Both the position numbers and the translations under genes were made by a program. Positions 1-8,789 of a stretch of 64,000 nt of DNA are shown here, piece by piece (positions within the stretch are counted from its first letter, which is position 1; each line of letters begins with the position of its first letter). Origin of the DNA: a virus. The notes beneath the pieces were generated by a model. The model was not told the DNA's origin. It saw nothing but the letters and a program-made list of their open reading frames with translations, and ran no database searches. The stretch is from IMG/VR virus record IMGVR_UViG_3300033143_001219, positions 17,106-81,105 of that record; one strand, written 5' to 3'.

Positions 1-1
1 T

Positions 2-1108
2 CTAGAATTACTAGATGTTTCAGATGATATTGATAATTTAATAGCTACAGAAGCATTAAAAGATCAATTTACACAAGATGAAACATTAAATCAATTATCT
101 ACTTTTGTAGATAAGATACCTACATATGATACCGTGGAAGTTAAAGAAGAATTAGCTAACATACTATTAGACCTTGAACAAAAAACAGAAACTTCAGAAG
201 AAATATTTTTAATGAATGATATATTCGTTATAGATAATGAAGAAGTTCACAGTAGAGTTACATTGGGATTAAACAATAATTTTGATGCAATTACAGGGGG
301 TCTATCTTTAACTGAATTAATCATGATAGGCGGACATAGAGGCTCTGGAAAAACTGTTGCTGCTTGTAACATTGCCGTTAACCAATATGAACAAGGAAAT
401 GTAGGACTATTTTTCTCTATCGAAATGCGATACAGAGAGATATTTAATAGATTTATATCTATATTATCCGATGTAGATAACAACAAATTAAGAAATATGC
501 GCTGTAATCTAGATGATTACATGAAGATTGCAAATACTAGAAGCAACATGTTTGTTGACAGTGAGGAAGTATTACAAGATTATATAAAACATAGAGACTA
601 TGAAAAATTTGAAATAGATTTAGTAAAGTCTAAACGACTGAAATCAGATAGCCAATTAATTATTGTAGATAATCAATCATTAACTATGGCTGATATTGAT
701 TTGAATATCACTAAGTTTAAAATGCAGTTTGGAGACAAGCTAAAGGTTGTTATAGTTGACTATGTAAATCAGATACAAACACCAGACATATTTGATTGGA
801 AAAATCAAATATCAATGTCTAAAGGATTAAAATCATTAGCTAGGAAGCATAACATTGTTATGGTTACACCGTATCAAACAGATACATCTGGTGAAGCTAG
901 ATTTGCAAAGGGATTACTAGATGCGGCAGACGTAGCTGCAAACTTAGAAGCCTCTGATGATTACATAACATTTACAAGTACAAAAACTAGGAATATTGCT
1001 CCATTTCAATTCAACTCTCCAATAAACTGGGATAGTTTTGCAATGTCATCAACGGATGCAGTGCTAGAAAGTGCAGATGGAGAGAAACCAGAAGATACTC
1101 CAATTTAA
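2..1108 (+). CDS. Replicative DNA helicase, DnaB/RecA-fold family (5' part outside window)
   Basis: The frame is open from base 2, so the gene begins before the window; the first in-window start-like codon (GTG at 134) lies inside coding sequence. A Walker A motif, GGHRGSGKT, is encoded near 329-355 and a Walker B-like VVIVDYVNQ near 745-771. Both fit the RecA-type ATPase core of DnaB helicases, which unwind the fork ahead of the polymerase. The segment after Walker B contains the VMVTPYQT stretch where this family usually has its sensor residues. Primase and polymerase genes follow on the same strand, which supports a replisome role. The N-terminal primase-interaction domain cannot be judged because it is cut off. 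The family call is firm; which DnaB subfamily it belongs to is not resolved. Confidence 0.85.
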   Translation, partial: LELLDVSDDIDNLIATEALKDQFTQDETLNQLSTFVDKIPTYDTVEVKEELANILLDLEQKTETSEEIFLMNDIFVIDNEEVHSRVTLGLNNNFDAITGGLSLTELIMIGGHRGSGKTVAACNIAVNQYEQGNVGLFFSIEMRYREIFNRFISILSDVDNNKLRNMRCNLDDYMKIANTRSNMFVDSEEVLQDYIKHRDYEKFEIDLVKSKRLKSDSQLIIVDNQSLTMADIDLNITKFKMQFGDKLKVVIVDYVNQIQTPDIFDWKNQISMSKGLKSLARKHNIVMVTPYQTDTSGEARFAKGLLDAADVAANLEASDDYITFTSTKTRNIAPFQFNSPINWDSFAMSSTDAVLESADGEKPEDTPI

Positions 1109-1122
1109 AAGGAAATTAAATT

Positions 1123-1596
1123 ATGTTTATTACACAAACAAAATATAGCAATATGAAAGATAGAATTACTAATCTTGAAGGTCAAGTAGAAGCACTTCAC
1201 GTAGATAAAGTATTAGAACGAGATAAAAAATTAGCAGAAATAGGTAATCTAGATGATAAAATAATTCACCTAGAAAAGTCAAAAAGAAAATTACAAAACG
1301 ATGTAGATGATAAAGTAGCTGAAAATAAAAGAGCTGAAGAGAATATAAAACATAAAGTTAAAATTGTAATGGAAAAGCATGACCTAGAAGTAGCTCAGAA
1401 GAAACAAGACCTTGTAGTAGAAAAGAATGATGAAGTTGCTAGCCTTAAAGATAAGTTTAGGGATAAGCGTGAGAAACAATTAGAATTACAAGGCAGTGAA
1501 ATGAAAGGTATGTATACTGAAATGATGAAAATCTTAACTAGTGTTCAAGGGACTATAACTGCCCCAACAGGTGCCCGTCATGGCAATAGCGACTAA
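1123..1596 (+). CDS. Coiled-coil protein of unknown function
   Basis: A 157-residue protein of unrecognised family. It is very rich in Lys, Glu and Asp with regularly spaced Leu/Ile/Val from about residue 12 to 130, which predicts a long alpha-helical coiled coil. The last 20 residues are different (Thr, Pro, Gly, Ala). It begins 15 bases after the helicase stop with AAGGAAATTAAATT just upstream as ribosome-binding site, so it is cotranscribed with the helicase and primase. A structural or adaptor role at the replisome is possible, but only its position suggests it. Confidence 0.6.
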   Translation: MFITQTKYSNMKDRITNLEGQVEALHVDKVLERDKKLAEIGNLDDKIIHLEKSKRKLQNDVDDKVAENKRAEENIKHKVKIVMEKHDLEVAQKKQDLVVEKNDEVASLKDKFRDKREKQLELQGSEMKGMYTEMMKILTSVQGTITAPTGARHGNSD

Positions 1597-1822
1597 TTAT
1601 CCACAACCTTATACAGGCGTAGGTGGAGGCGCGGGTACAAGTACATTTACAGGTACTACTTGGTATAATCATTACGCTTTTGATGTATATAATAATAGAT
1701 ATGTAGCAGAAAATAATATTATATTAGCTTATGACCCGGCAGCACCCGCAACTCCTAAGAAGAAAACTTTTGAAGAGAAAATGCAAAAAGAAGTTGATGA
1801 TTGGTTAAGTATATTTAATTAA
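1580..1822 (+). CDS. Small hypothetical protein
   Basis: An 80-residue protein if started at ATG 1580; a GTG at 1571 would add three residues. It overlaps the end of the coiled-coil gene by 17 bases. The N-terminal half is rich in Gly, Thr and aromatic residues (Tyr, Trp), followed by a Pro/Ala stretch and a charged C-terminal helix ending near EVDDWLSIFN. No family is recognised. Its continuous frame between two real genes supports it being coding. Confidence 0.5.
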   Translation: MAIATNYPQPYTGVGGGAGTSTFTGTTWYNHYAFDVYNNRYVAENNIILAYDPAAPATPKKKTFEEKMQKEVDDWLSIFN

Positions 1823-1834
1823 AGAGAAATTATA

Positions 1835-2710
1835 ATGGACGTTAGAACTTTATTAGAAGATAAAGGTATTGTATTTAAATCTCAAGGAAGAGATTATGTT
1901 ACTAAGTGCTTAAATCCAGAACATGAAGATAGTAATCCCTCTATGAGAATTGATAAGATCTCAGGATTGTTTGGCTGCTTTAGTTGTGGTTTTGGTGGTG
2001 ACATATTTGATTACTATAATATTAATAAAGAGAAGTTTATTGATATTAAAGTAGCTGAAGTAAAGGATAAAATACAAAATCTACTGGCACAAAAATCAAT
2101 TCCGATGCCATTAGATGCAATACCTTTCAAAGAAGATTTTAGGAATATTAAGGGAAGTACATATGAGTTATTTGGTGCTTTCACCACAGAATCCTTATAT
2201 GGTATGGAAGGTAGATTAGTATTTCCAATTAAGGATATTCAAGGAAATATAATAGCGTTTCAAGGAAGATATATGTACTCGGATTTAGACCCTAAGTACA
2301 AATTCTACCCAGAACATACTACAGTACAGTTTCACCCCATGATACCTAAGCCTATAGATAATAGTATTATTTTAGTTGAGGGTATATTTGATATGATAAA
2401 CTTATGGGATAAAGGATTGCATAATGCAGTTACTTCATTTGGTATTAGTTTAGGGACTGTTAAGAGGCATAAGAAGAAGGCTCTAGTTGCTAGTAGATTT
2501 AATGTATTTAAACTGCAAGGCATTGAGACTATATGGATAATGTATGATGGTGATAAACGTGGTAAAGATGCTGGTGAAGGTTTGAAAGAAACTTTACAGC
2601 AAGATAGAAAATTCTTTGTAGATACAATAGATTTACAAGAAGGAATGGACCCAGGTGAATTTACATTGGATGAAGTTAAAGGATTAAGAGTACAATTGTA
2701 TGGCGAATAA
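1835..2710 (+). CDS. DNA primase (CHC2 zinc finger plus TOPRIM domain)
   Basis: A 291-residue protein, short for a DnaG-type primase. Near the N-terminus it has a CHC2-type zinc finger: C25, H30, C48 and C51, with the NPSM segment typical of the family between them. The TOPRIM core follows: an acidic motif in LVEGIFDMIN (about residues 178-187) and the metal-binding YDGDKRGKDAG (about residues 230-240). Primases of this type make the RNA primers for lagging-strand synthesis and work with the DnaB helicase encoded just upstream. The length implies that no C-terminal helicase domain is fused, unlike T7 gp4. The ATG at 1835 follows AAGAGAAATTATA. The gene overlaps the polymerase start by 11 bases, suggesting coupled translation. 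Confidence 0.88.
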   Translation: MDVRTLLEDKGIVFKSQGRDYVTKCLNPEHEDSNPSMRIDKISGLFGCFSCGFGGDIFDYYNINKEKFIDIKVAEVKDKIQNLLAQKSIPMPLDAIPFKEDFRNIKGSTYELFGAFTTESLYGMEGRLVFPIKDIQGNIIAFQGRYMYSDLDPKYKFYPEHTTVQFHPMIPKPIDNSIILVEGIFDMINLWDKGLHNAVTSFGISLGTVKRHKKKALVASRFNVFKLQGIETIWIMYDGDKRGKDAGEGLKETLQQDRKFFVDTIDLQEGMDPGEFTLDEVKGLRVQLYGE

Positions 2711-4895
2711 TATTGCAGTAGTAGAGAAGTACCCATCAAATTATAATTACGAGGCATTACTACCTTTTGATTTTGATAGATTATCTCTAGTAGATGAAAG
2801 AATGGATAAAGTACTAAAACGAGATATTACTTTAGATATTGACCTAGTTAAGGAAGAATATGAATATATAATACTTATTGGAAAGGAACCCAGTAAGTTT
2901 GTAGGTAACATATCTTCTGTCACAGAATATCAAGGATACTTGTTAGATGATAAGTTCTTAGCTTTAATGAACCCCGTAGCGGTAGCTTTGCGACCCTCAC
3001 TAAAAACAGCCTTTGATAAGTCTGTTAATGATATAATTATAACTATAACTAAGGGTGAACTAGTACTACAGAATGTAGATGTTACACCACTTGAAACTGA
3101 AAGTGATATATTAAAGTACTTAGATGAAGTTATTGAGTACAATCCTGAGTTTATTGCAATGGATACAGAAACCTCAGCATTATACCCTAGAGATGGGTAT
3201 GTACTAGGTATATCTATGACACACAGAGATAATCAAGGTGTATACATAGATAGTATGGTTGTATCGGATAAAGTAGTTGAAAAGCTACAATATATATGTA
3301 ATAAATTTAAAATAGTATTTCATAATGCTAAGTTTGATATCAAGATGCTTGCATATCATTTTGGATTAGTATTCCCAGACTGGGATGATACAATGCTTCT
3401 ACATTTTGATTTAGATGAAAATAGTCCACATGGATTAAAACATCTAGCTATTAAGTATACTAACTTAGGTGATTATGATGCTGAGTTAAACAAATTTAAA
3501 ATACAGTATTGTAAAGATCATAATATTAAAAGAGCAGACTTTACTTATGATTTAATACCTTTCCATATTATGTTTCCTTATGCAGCTAAAGATACAACCG
3601 CTACTTTTGAACTATATCAAAAGTTTATGCCACTTATTGCTAAAAATACTAGACTTAAGTATGTATACGATGATTTATTAGTAAAGGGTACTAAGTTTCT
3701 AATAGATGTTGAAGAGACTGGGATTCCTATCAATAAGGAACTTATAGAGTTTCATATTATAAGAGTAAGTGATGAAATAAAAGTATTAACAGCTTCATTA
3801 TATGAACATGATGAAATAAAGAAAGTAGAAGAAATTAAGAAGAAATTATTTAATGTTAATAGTACACATGATTTAAGAGCACTATTCTTTGATATATTAG
3901 ATATGCCTTATACTAAGCTGACTGATACAGGGCAGCCAAGTACAGATGCAGAAGTGTTAGAAGAACTATCTACTACACACCCTATTGCTAATATAATTAA
4001 TAAAATTAAGAAGCTTAAAAAGATTAAATCTACCTACCTAGAAAAGATGTTACAAGGTTGTGACATGGATGGTAGACTAAGAACAGGATTTAACTTACAT
4101 ATAACTACATCTGGGAGACTAAGTTCATCTGGAAAGATTAATGCTCAACAATTACCTAGAAAGGATAAGACACCTAAACTTTGTATAGAAGCTAAGGAAG
4201 GTTTCAGTATTGTGAGTCAGGATTTGAAAACAGCGGAAATGTATATTGCCGCAGTATTATCTGGAGATAAAAACTTACAGAAAGTATTTATAGATAAGCA
4301 AGATTATCACGGAACAATGGCAGTTATGAAGTTTGGGTTAACTTGTAAACCAAATGATGTTGCAAAGTTATTTCCAGATTTAAGACAAGCAGCTAAAACT
4401 GTTTCGTTTGAAATTCTATACAAACTAAATTATAGAGAGCCAGCATTAGAGAAGTTTAAAAGGCTTAAGCGCTGGTTACAAGAACAAGAAGAGTGGATTA
4501 AAGATAAAGGATATATCTATTCAGCCTTCGGTAGAAAACGCAGAGTATCTGACGTATTCTCACCAAATAGAAAAGAAGCACAACATCAAGTAAGAAGTGC
4601 AATTAACTTCTTAGTACAAAGCGTATCTAGTGATGTTAATCTATTGGCAGGAATTGAAATGCAAGAATGGATTGTAAAGAATGGATATACTGAACAAATG
4701 AAAATATTTGGTTTAGTACATGACTCAATCTTAGCAGAAGTTAAAAATGAATATATTGATATGTATTTAGAAAAACTGGCTTACTTTACCCAGATGGATA
4801 GAGGAGTTTCAATTCCAAACAGTCCTATAGGATTAGATATCGAGATTGGCAGTAGTTACGCATTTACTGATGAGAATTACAAATATGCAGCCTAA
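2700..4895 (+). CDS. DNA polymerase, family A, with 3'-5' exonuclease domain
   Basis: A 731-residue replicative polymerase. The proofreading domain has all three exonuclease motifs: MDTETS with D155 and E157, HNAKFD, and YAAKDTTATF. The polymerase domain has motif A around D508 (SQDLKTAEM), motif B from R562 to Y574 with R562 and K566 conserved, and motif C H674-D675-S676. Family A enzymes usually have DYSQIE-type motif A, an NFGxxYG ending in motif B, and HDE in motif C, so all three differ here while the metal-binding aspartates D508 and D675 remain. There is no sign of a separate 5'-3' exonuclease domain; that activity is encoded separately at 11,050-11,874, as in T5. The ATG at 2700 overlaps the primase end. 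Confidence 0.93.
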   Translation: MANNIAVVEKYPSNYNYEALLPFDFDRLSLVDERMDKVLKRDITLDIDLVKEEYEYIILIGKEPSKFVGNISSVTEYQGYLLDDKFLALMNPVAVALRPSLKTAFDKSVNDIIITITKGELVLQNVDVTPLETESDILKYLDEVIEYNPEFIAMDTETSALYPRDGYVLGISMTHRDNQGVYIDSMVVSDKVVEKLQYICNKFKIVFHNAKFDIKMLAYHFGLVFPDWDDTMLLHFDLDENSPHGLKHLAIKYTNLGDYDAELNKFKIQYCKDHNIKRADFTYDLIPFHIMFPYAAKDTTATFELYQKFMPLIAKNTRLKYVYDDLLVKGTKFLIDVEETGIPINKELIEFHIIRVSDEIKVLTASLYEHDEIKKVEEIKKKLFNVNSTHDLRALFFDILDMPYTKLTDTGQPSTDAEVLEELSTTHPIANIINKIKKLKKIKSTYLEKMLQGCDMDGRLRTGFNLHITTSGRLSSSGKINAQQLPRKDKTPKLCIEAKEGFSIVSQDLKTAEMYIAAVLSGDKNLQKVFIDKQDYHGTMAVMKFGLTCKPNDVAKLFPDLRQAAKTVSFEILYKLNYREPALEKFKRLKRWLQEQEEWIKDKGYIYSAFGRKRRVSDVFSPNRKEAQHQVRSAINFLVQSVSSDVNLLAGIEMQEWIVKNGYTEQMKIFGLVHDSILAEVKNEYIDMYLEKLAYFTQMDRGVSIPNSPIGLDIEIGSSYAFTDENYKYAA

Positions 4896-5388
4896 GACAT
4901 GGTCAGATATTAATTTTCCCATATTCGTTATAACACCAAATTATAAGAGAATATGGGATGAATTTAATGTTAAGTATATAGAAACCGAAAGTGGAACATA
5001 TGTACTTGACAATATGAACATGACTGGAGACACATTAGGCGAGCGAAGATTACAGATTAGAAACAGTTTGCGATACATCCCTCGCAAAGCATACTACAAT
5101 ATTACGCAGCTCATAAAAAGTAATAACAAGACGTATATCGACAACACAGGATGTGTATTTACTTATAAGAAAACAAGGATGGTTCCTTTAAAGTATTACA
5201 AAGTCATGGATGTAGTTAGCACGGAGGAGGGGTGTATCCTTTTAATTAAGGGTATAAACTTTAGAATTAGAACCCACTGTAGAGAAGCCTATAATATTAA
5301 TTATGTAGGTTTATTAATTGTAGCTAACAATTATATTCTCTATGATACAAGTGAAGTAAAGAAGAAGGATACAATTAGGAAAATATAA
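4885..5388 (+). CDS. Hypothetical protein between polymerase and helicase
   Basis: A 167-residue protein if started at ATG 4885; ATG 4870 is an alternative, and neither has a clear Shine-Dalgarno sequence, so translation may be coupled to the polymerase end (stop at 4893-4895). It is basic, mixed alpha/beta, with many aromatic residues and an RKAYYNIT stretch. No catalytic motif is visible and I do not recognise the family. Its position between polymerase and SF2 helicase genes suggests a replication-associated role, by context only. Confidence 0.6.
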   Translation: MQPKTWSDINFPIFVITPNYKRIWDEFNVKYIETESGTYVLDNMNMTGDTLGERRLQIRNSLRYIPRKAYYNITQLIKSNNKTYIDNTGCVFTYKKTRMVPLKYYKVMDVVSTEEGCILLIKGINFRIRTHCREAYNINYVGLLIVANNYILYDTSEVKKKDTIRKI

Positions 5389-5390
5389 GT

Positions 5391-6650
5391 ATGAAAGCAG
5401 TATTAAGTAACAGAATATATTTAACTAGGACTCCTGAGTTACACAATAGTTTAATTGAAGAACTAACATATAGATTGCCACCTAAGAAACCGGGCAATCC
5501 CTATGAAATAGAATGTGATGTAACTAGAATCAATAAAGATATACTAACAATACCCTCAGGTAGGTTAGACTTAATACCTAAAGATTACGAAGTAGTAGAT
5601 AAACGTACGTTGAATCCAACTACGTTTCCTGAGTTTAAATTTACACTAAGAGAATCCCAGCAAGAGATATATGATTTAGTAGATGATAATTGTATGATAA
5701 TTGCTAACCCTAGTTATGGTAAAACATTCACGGCTATTTCAATTGCTACAAAGCTAAAGCAGAAAACTTTAATCATAGTACATACTAAATTTCTATTAGA
5801 ACAATGGGTAGATGAAATAAATAAAACTTTAGGCATTAAAGCTGGTATAGTAGGTGTAGGTAAGTTTAAAATTGATTCTCCTATAGTTGTAGCATTATTT
5901 CAAACATTGCGAAATAAAGGCCACACCATAAGTAAAGAGTTTGGTACTGTAATAGTAGATGAAGTACATCATACACCAGCTAAAGTCTTTAAAGGTATTG
6001 TTGATAAGTTTAATGCACGATATAAAATAGGGCTAACAGCGACACCTTGGCGCAAAGATGGCAGACATGTAATGTTGGCAGATTACTTTGGAATGAAGGA
6101 ATACAACCCTAAAGACGAGAATGAATTAACACCTAGTGTGATAATGGTTGAGTCAGGCATTAAGTTTGATTCTTCACCTATGACCCCTTGGGCTAATAAA
6201 GTGAATGAATTAGTTAATAATACAAATTACTTAGAACTAGTACTAAATCTAGCACAAATTCAGGCTCAGCGTGGACACAAAGTGTTAGTAGTAGCTGATC
6301 GTACCGAATTTCTCGAGACTTGCGCCGACGTCCTAGATAATTCGATGTGCATTATAGGAAACACAGAAGACAGAGATTTCTTAGGTAGTGGAAAAGATAT
6401 ATGTTTTGGTTCTATTAAAATATTTGCAGAGGGTGTAAATATGCCACCTCTCAGTTGCTTAATAATAGCAAATCCACTTAACAATAGAGGCTTGCTAAAA
6501 CAGCTAATAGGTAGAATAGCGAGACCGTGTGAGGGGAAGAAAAACCCTGAAATAATAGATATTATACTAACTGGTAAGACTGGTAAAAATCAAGCAGCAC
6601 AAAGAATAAGCTATTATACAGAGAAAGGATATAAAATTAAATACATATGA
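5391..6650 (+). CDS. SF2 ATP-dependent helicase (T5 D10 / UvsW-like)
   Basis: A 419-residue helicase. Motif I (Walker A) is NPSYGKT with K111 and T112, motif II is the DEVH box at residues 190-193, and motif III is GLTATPWR at about 214-221. Further down GSIKIFAEGVNMP and QLIGRIARP fit motifs V and VI of superfamily 2. Phage enzymes of this kind (T4 UvsW, T5 D10) remodel branched DNA and R-loops during replication and recombination. Its place after the polymerase matches T5 gene order. The start ATG 5391 is two bases after the previous stop. The next gene overlaps by four bases (ATGA). Confidence 0.88.
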   Translation: MKAVLSNRIYLTRTPELHNSLIEELTYRLPPKKPGNPYEIECDVTRINKDILTIPSGRLDLIPKDYEVVDKRTLNPTTFPEFKFTLRESQQEIYDLVDDNCMIIANPSYGKTFTAISIATKLKQKTLIIVHTKFLLEQWVDEINKTLGIKAGIVGVGKFKIDSPIVVALFQTLRNKGHTISKEFGTVIVDEVHHTPAKVFKGIVDKFNARYKIGLTATPWRKDGRHVMLADYFGMKEYNPKDENELTPSVIMVESGIKFDSSPMTPWANKVNELVNNTNYLELVLNLAQIQAQRGHKVLVVADRTEFLETCADVLDNSMCIIGNTEDRDFLGSGKDICFGSIKIFAEGVNMPPLSCLIIANPLNNRGLLKQLIGRIARPCEGKKNPEIIDIILTGKTGKNQAAQRISYYTEKGYKIKYI

Positions 6651-7075
6651 TAAGATATAATTGGGAAGTAATTAAAAAGTATACAGAATGTAAACCCGAA
6701 TTAGTAATTGATTATTTTAAAAATATATATGTACTAAAAGGCGAAATGTATTCATACATGCAAGCAAATAAGTATGCTAGAAATATAGTTAGAAGTAAAG
6801 AAATTAAATCAAGTTATTTATTACATATAGATAGCTTAATTAAAAATGATGCTAAGGCAACACTCACAGAGCAGTTTATATACTTAGACTTAGCTAGTAT
6901 GAGGGATGCCTTTTCATTATTTAATAGCAAGGGTCGTAAACGCTATCTGCACGAATGGGAGATAGCGGGTAATTACGATATTAAAAAACTAGAAATAAAC
7001 AAATTGTTAAATATAAGTGACAAGAAAATTTATTTTATTTATGAAGAAGGAGATGACTATGGGAATGGCTTTTAA
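6647..7075 (+). CDS. Hypothetical protein
   Basis: A 142-residue protein starting on an ATGA overlap with the helicase stop. It is predicted mainly alpha-helical, rich in Lys, Tyr and Ile, with no recognised motif. The C-terminal 17 bases overlap the start of the single-strand binding protein gene, and the ribosome-binding site for that gene lies inside this one. By position it could be a replication accessory protein comparable with T5 D11, but there is no sequence evidence for that. Confidence 0.6.
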   Translation: MIRYNWEVIKKYTECKPELVIDYFKNIYVLKGEMYSYMQANKYARNIVRSKEIKSSYLLHIDSLIKNDAKATLTEQFIYLDLASMRDAFSLFNSKGRKRYLHEWEIAGNYDIKKLEINKLLNISDKKIYFIYEEGDDYGNGF

Positions 7076-7733
7076 TGCCTCTAATGGCGCAGCAAAGAAA
7101 AGTGGTTTAGATTATATTAAATTAGAATTAGGTGAGAACAAATTTAGAATGGTAGGTGAGTTACTTGCCCGCTATTGCTATTGGAAGAAAATGGGTGATC
7201 ATAACATCCCTGTTGAATGCTTAGCATTTGATAGAGATAAGGAAAGGTTTACTAATGTAACTCAGGATTGGTTTAGACATTATTACCCAGATCAAAAATG
7301 TGTATGGTCTTACGTTATTCAAGTAATTGATAGCAAGGACGGTAAACTAAAGTTAATGGGATTAAAGAAAAAGTTATTTGACCAGATTATGGACTTAGCA
7401 AATGATTTAGGTGATCCTACTGACCCAATTAATGGTTGGGATGTTATTGTAGATAAAAAGAAAACAGGCCCTCACATCTTTAATATAGAGTACAAATTAA
7501 AAGAACGCTCTATTGAAAAACGTGAATTAACTGATGATGAGAAAGAGGCTATAAAAGATATCAAATCTATTGATGATTTAATACCCCGTCCAGATGCAGA
7601 AGAACAAAAAGCATTTATTGAACAAAATTGGGTTAATAAGCAAGAAGAAAATACTGATAGTGAAGCTATTGATGAATTTGATGCTGCCGAAAAACCTAAA
7701 AAGGATACTTTTGACGACGACATCCCGTTCTAA
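7059..7733 (+). CDS. Single-stranded DNA-binding protein (T4 gp32-like)
   Basis: A 224-residue protein from ATG 7059, chosen because AAGGAG lies six bases upstream; ATG 7053 would sit directly on that site. The N-terminus (GMAFNASNGAAKKSG followed by a beta-rich segment with RMVGELLARYCYW) resembles the core of phage gp32-like OB-fold proteins. The C-terminus is strongly acidic and ends in DTFDDDIPF, like the acidic tip by which SSBs recruit partner proteins. It would coat single-stranded DNA at forks and recombination intermediates, in keeping with neighbouring polymerase, helicase and SbcCD genes. A strong hairpin terminator follows. Confidence 0.75.
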   Translation: MGMAFNASNGAAKKSGLDYIKLELGENKFRMVGELLARYCYWKKMGDHNIPVECLAFDRDKERFTNVTQDWFRHYYPDQKCVWSYVIQVIDSKDGKLKLMGLKKKLFDQIMDLANDLGDPTDPINGWDVIVDKKKTGPHIFNIEYKLKERSIEKRELTDDEKEAIKDIKSIDDLIPRPDAEEQKAFIEQNWVNKQEENTDSEAIDEFDAAEKPKKDTFDDDIPF

Positions 7734-7757
7734 TAAAACCTAGCGTTTATTTATAGT

Positions 7758-7787
7758 GAGAGAGGCTAATAACCTCTCTCATTTTTT
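7758..7787 (+). terminator. Rho-independent terminator after the SSB gene
   Basis: GAGAGAGG (7758-7765) pairs with CCTCTCTC (7773-7780) around a seven-base loop and is followed by ATTTTTT. It separates the helicase-to-SSB group from the SbcD-to-reductase group, so the downstream genes need either read-through or their own promoter. Confidence 0.85.
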
Positions 7788-7838
7788 AACTTATGAAAAC
7801 TAAAACACAAAAAGATTTAAAACAACTTGGAAATACTT

Positions 7839-8789
7839 ATGAAAATACTCTTCTCCGCGGATCATCACATAAAATTAGGTCAAAAGAACGTGCCAAAAGA
7901 GTGGCAAAAGAAAAGATATAGTATGTTATGGAAGAAGCTACACGAGCTTGAGGCAGAGTGTGATATTCATATTATGGGTGGAGATATCTTTGATAAGATA
8001 CCTAATCCTGAAGAAATATCAATGTACTTTGAATTTATAGTTGGTTGTAATATACCTACATTTATATATGATGGAAATCATGAGGCACTTAAGAAAGGCC
8101 ACACATTCCTAAAATATCTAGAGCAAGCCAGTAATGATATAAATAATAATGTTCACATTATTGACGGTATATATGAAATTGGAGATATAGATATCATTCC
8201 TTATACATGCCTAAAAACTTTCAATCCTAAAGACTTCAATAATAAGATTCTATGCACACATGTTAGAGGTAATATTCCTCCCTATGTTATAGAAGAAGTT
8301 GATTTAGAAAAATTTGATGGTTGGGAAGTTGTGCTTGCAGGTGATCTACACTCTTATGAAAACAGTCAAGGTAATATACTATATCCAGGTAGTCCTTTAT
8401 CAATTACATTCCATAGAAATAAAATAGATAATGGAGTGATTATATTTGATACTGAAACAATGGAACATGAGTTTATACCTTTAGGCTTGCCACAATTACT
8501 AAGAAAAACAGTAGATAATAAAGACGATGTTATTCCCACGGAATATGATCATACTATCTACGAAATTACTGGTAACCTATTAGAGTTATCAGATATAGAT
8601 ACTACATCTGAATTTATAGATAAAAAAATAGTAAATAAGAAAAATGATAGTGTACTTAATCTAAAAGATATTACATTAGAGAAAGAGCTAGATTTATACT
8701 TAACAATTATTTTAAAGTTTTCAGCAGAAGAAGTAGTATCAGTACTAAAGGTTTTCAATGATTATACTAAAGAATTTGACATGGAGTAA
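7839..8789 (+). CDS. SbcD/gp47-like nuclease subunit (Mre11 family)
   Basis: A 316-residue metallophosphoesterase. Motifs in order: SADHHIK (D8, H10), GGDIFD (D49, D52), DGNHE (N80, H81), and the late AGDLHSYE with YPGSP after it. This pattern is that of T4 gp47, T5 D12 and bacterial SbcD, the nuclease half of the Mre11-Rad50 complex that processes DNA ends and hairpins. The partner ATPase is encoded immediately downstream and overlaps by 32 bases. ATG 7839 is preferred over TTG 7827 because GGAAATACTT precedes it and the protein then begins at the usual first strand (MKILFSADHH). Confidence 0.9.
   Translation: MKILFSADHHIKLGQKNVPKEWQKKRYSMLWKKLHELEAECDIHIMGGDIFDKIPNPEEISMYFEFIVGCNIPTFIYDGNHEALKKGHTFLKYLEQASNDINNNVHIIDGIYEIGDIDIIPYTCLKTFNPKDFNNKILCTHVRGNIPPYVIEEVDLEKFDGWEVVLAGDLHSYENSQGNILYPGSPLSITFHRNKIDNGVIIFDTETMEHEFIPLGLPQLLRKTVDNKDDVIPTEYDHTIYEITGNLLELSDIDTTSEFIDKKIVNKKNDSVLNLKDITLEKELDLYLTIILKFSAEEVVSVLKVFNDYTKEFDME

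Noticed and set aside
1596-1605. DnaA-box-like TTATCCACA as an origin
   Set aside because: A single match inside the coding sequence of a small gene, without further boxes or an AT-rich unwinding element distinct from background.
7793-7921. Short frame MKTKTQKDLKQLG of 42 codons before and inside the SbcD gene
   Set aside because: It overlaps the conserved first motif of the nuclease gene in another frame and has no ribosome-binding site.
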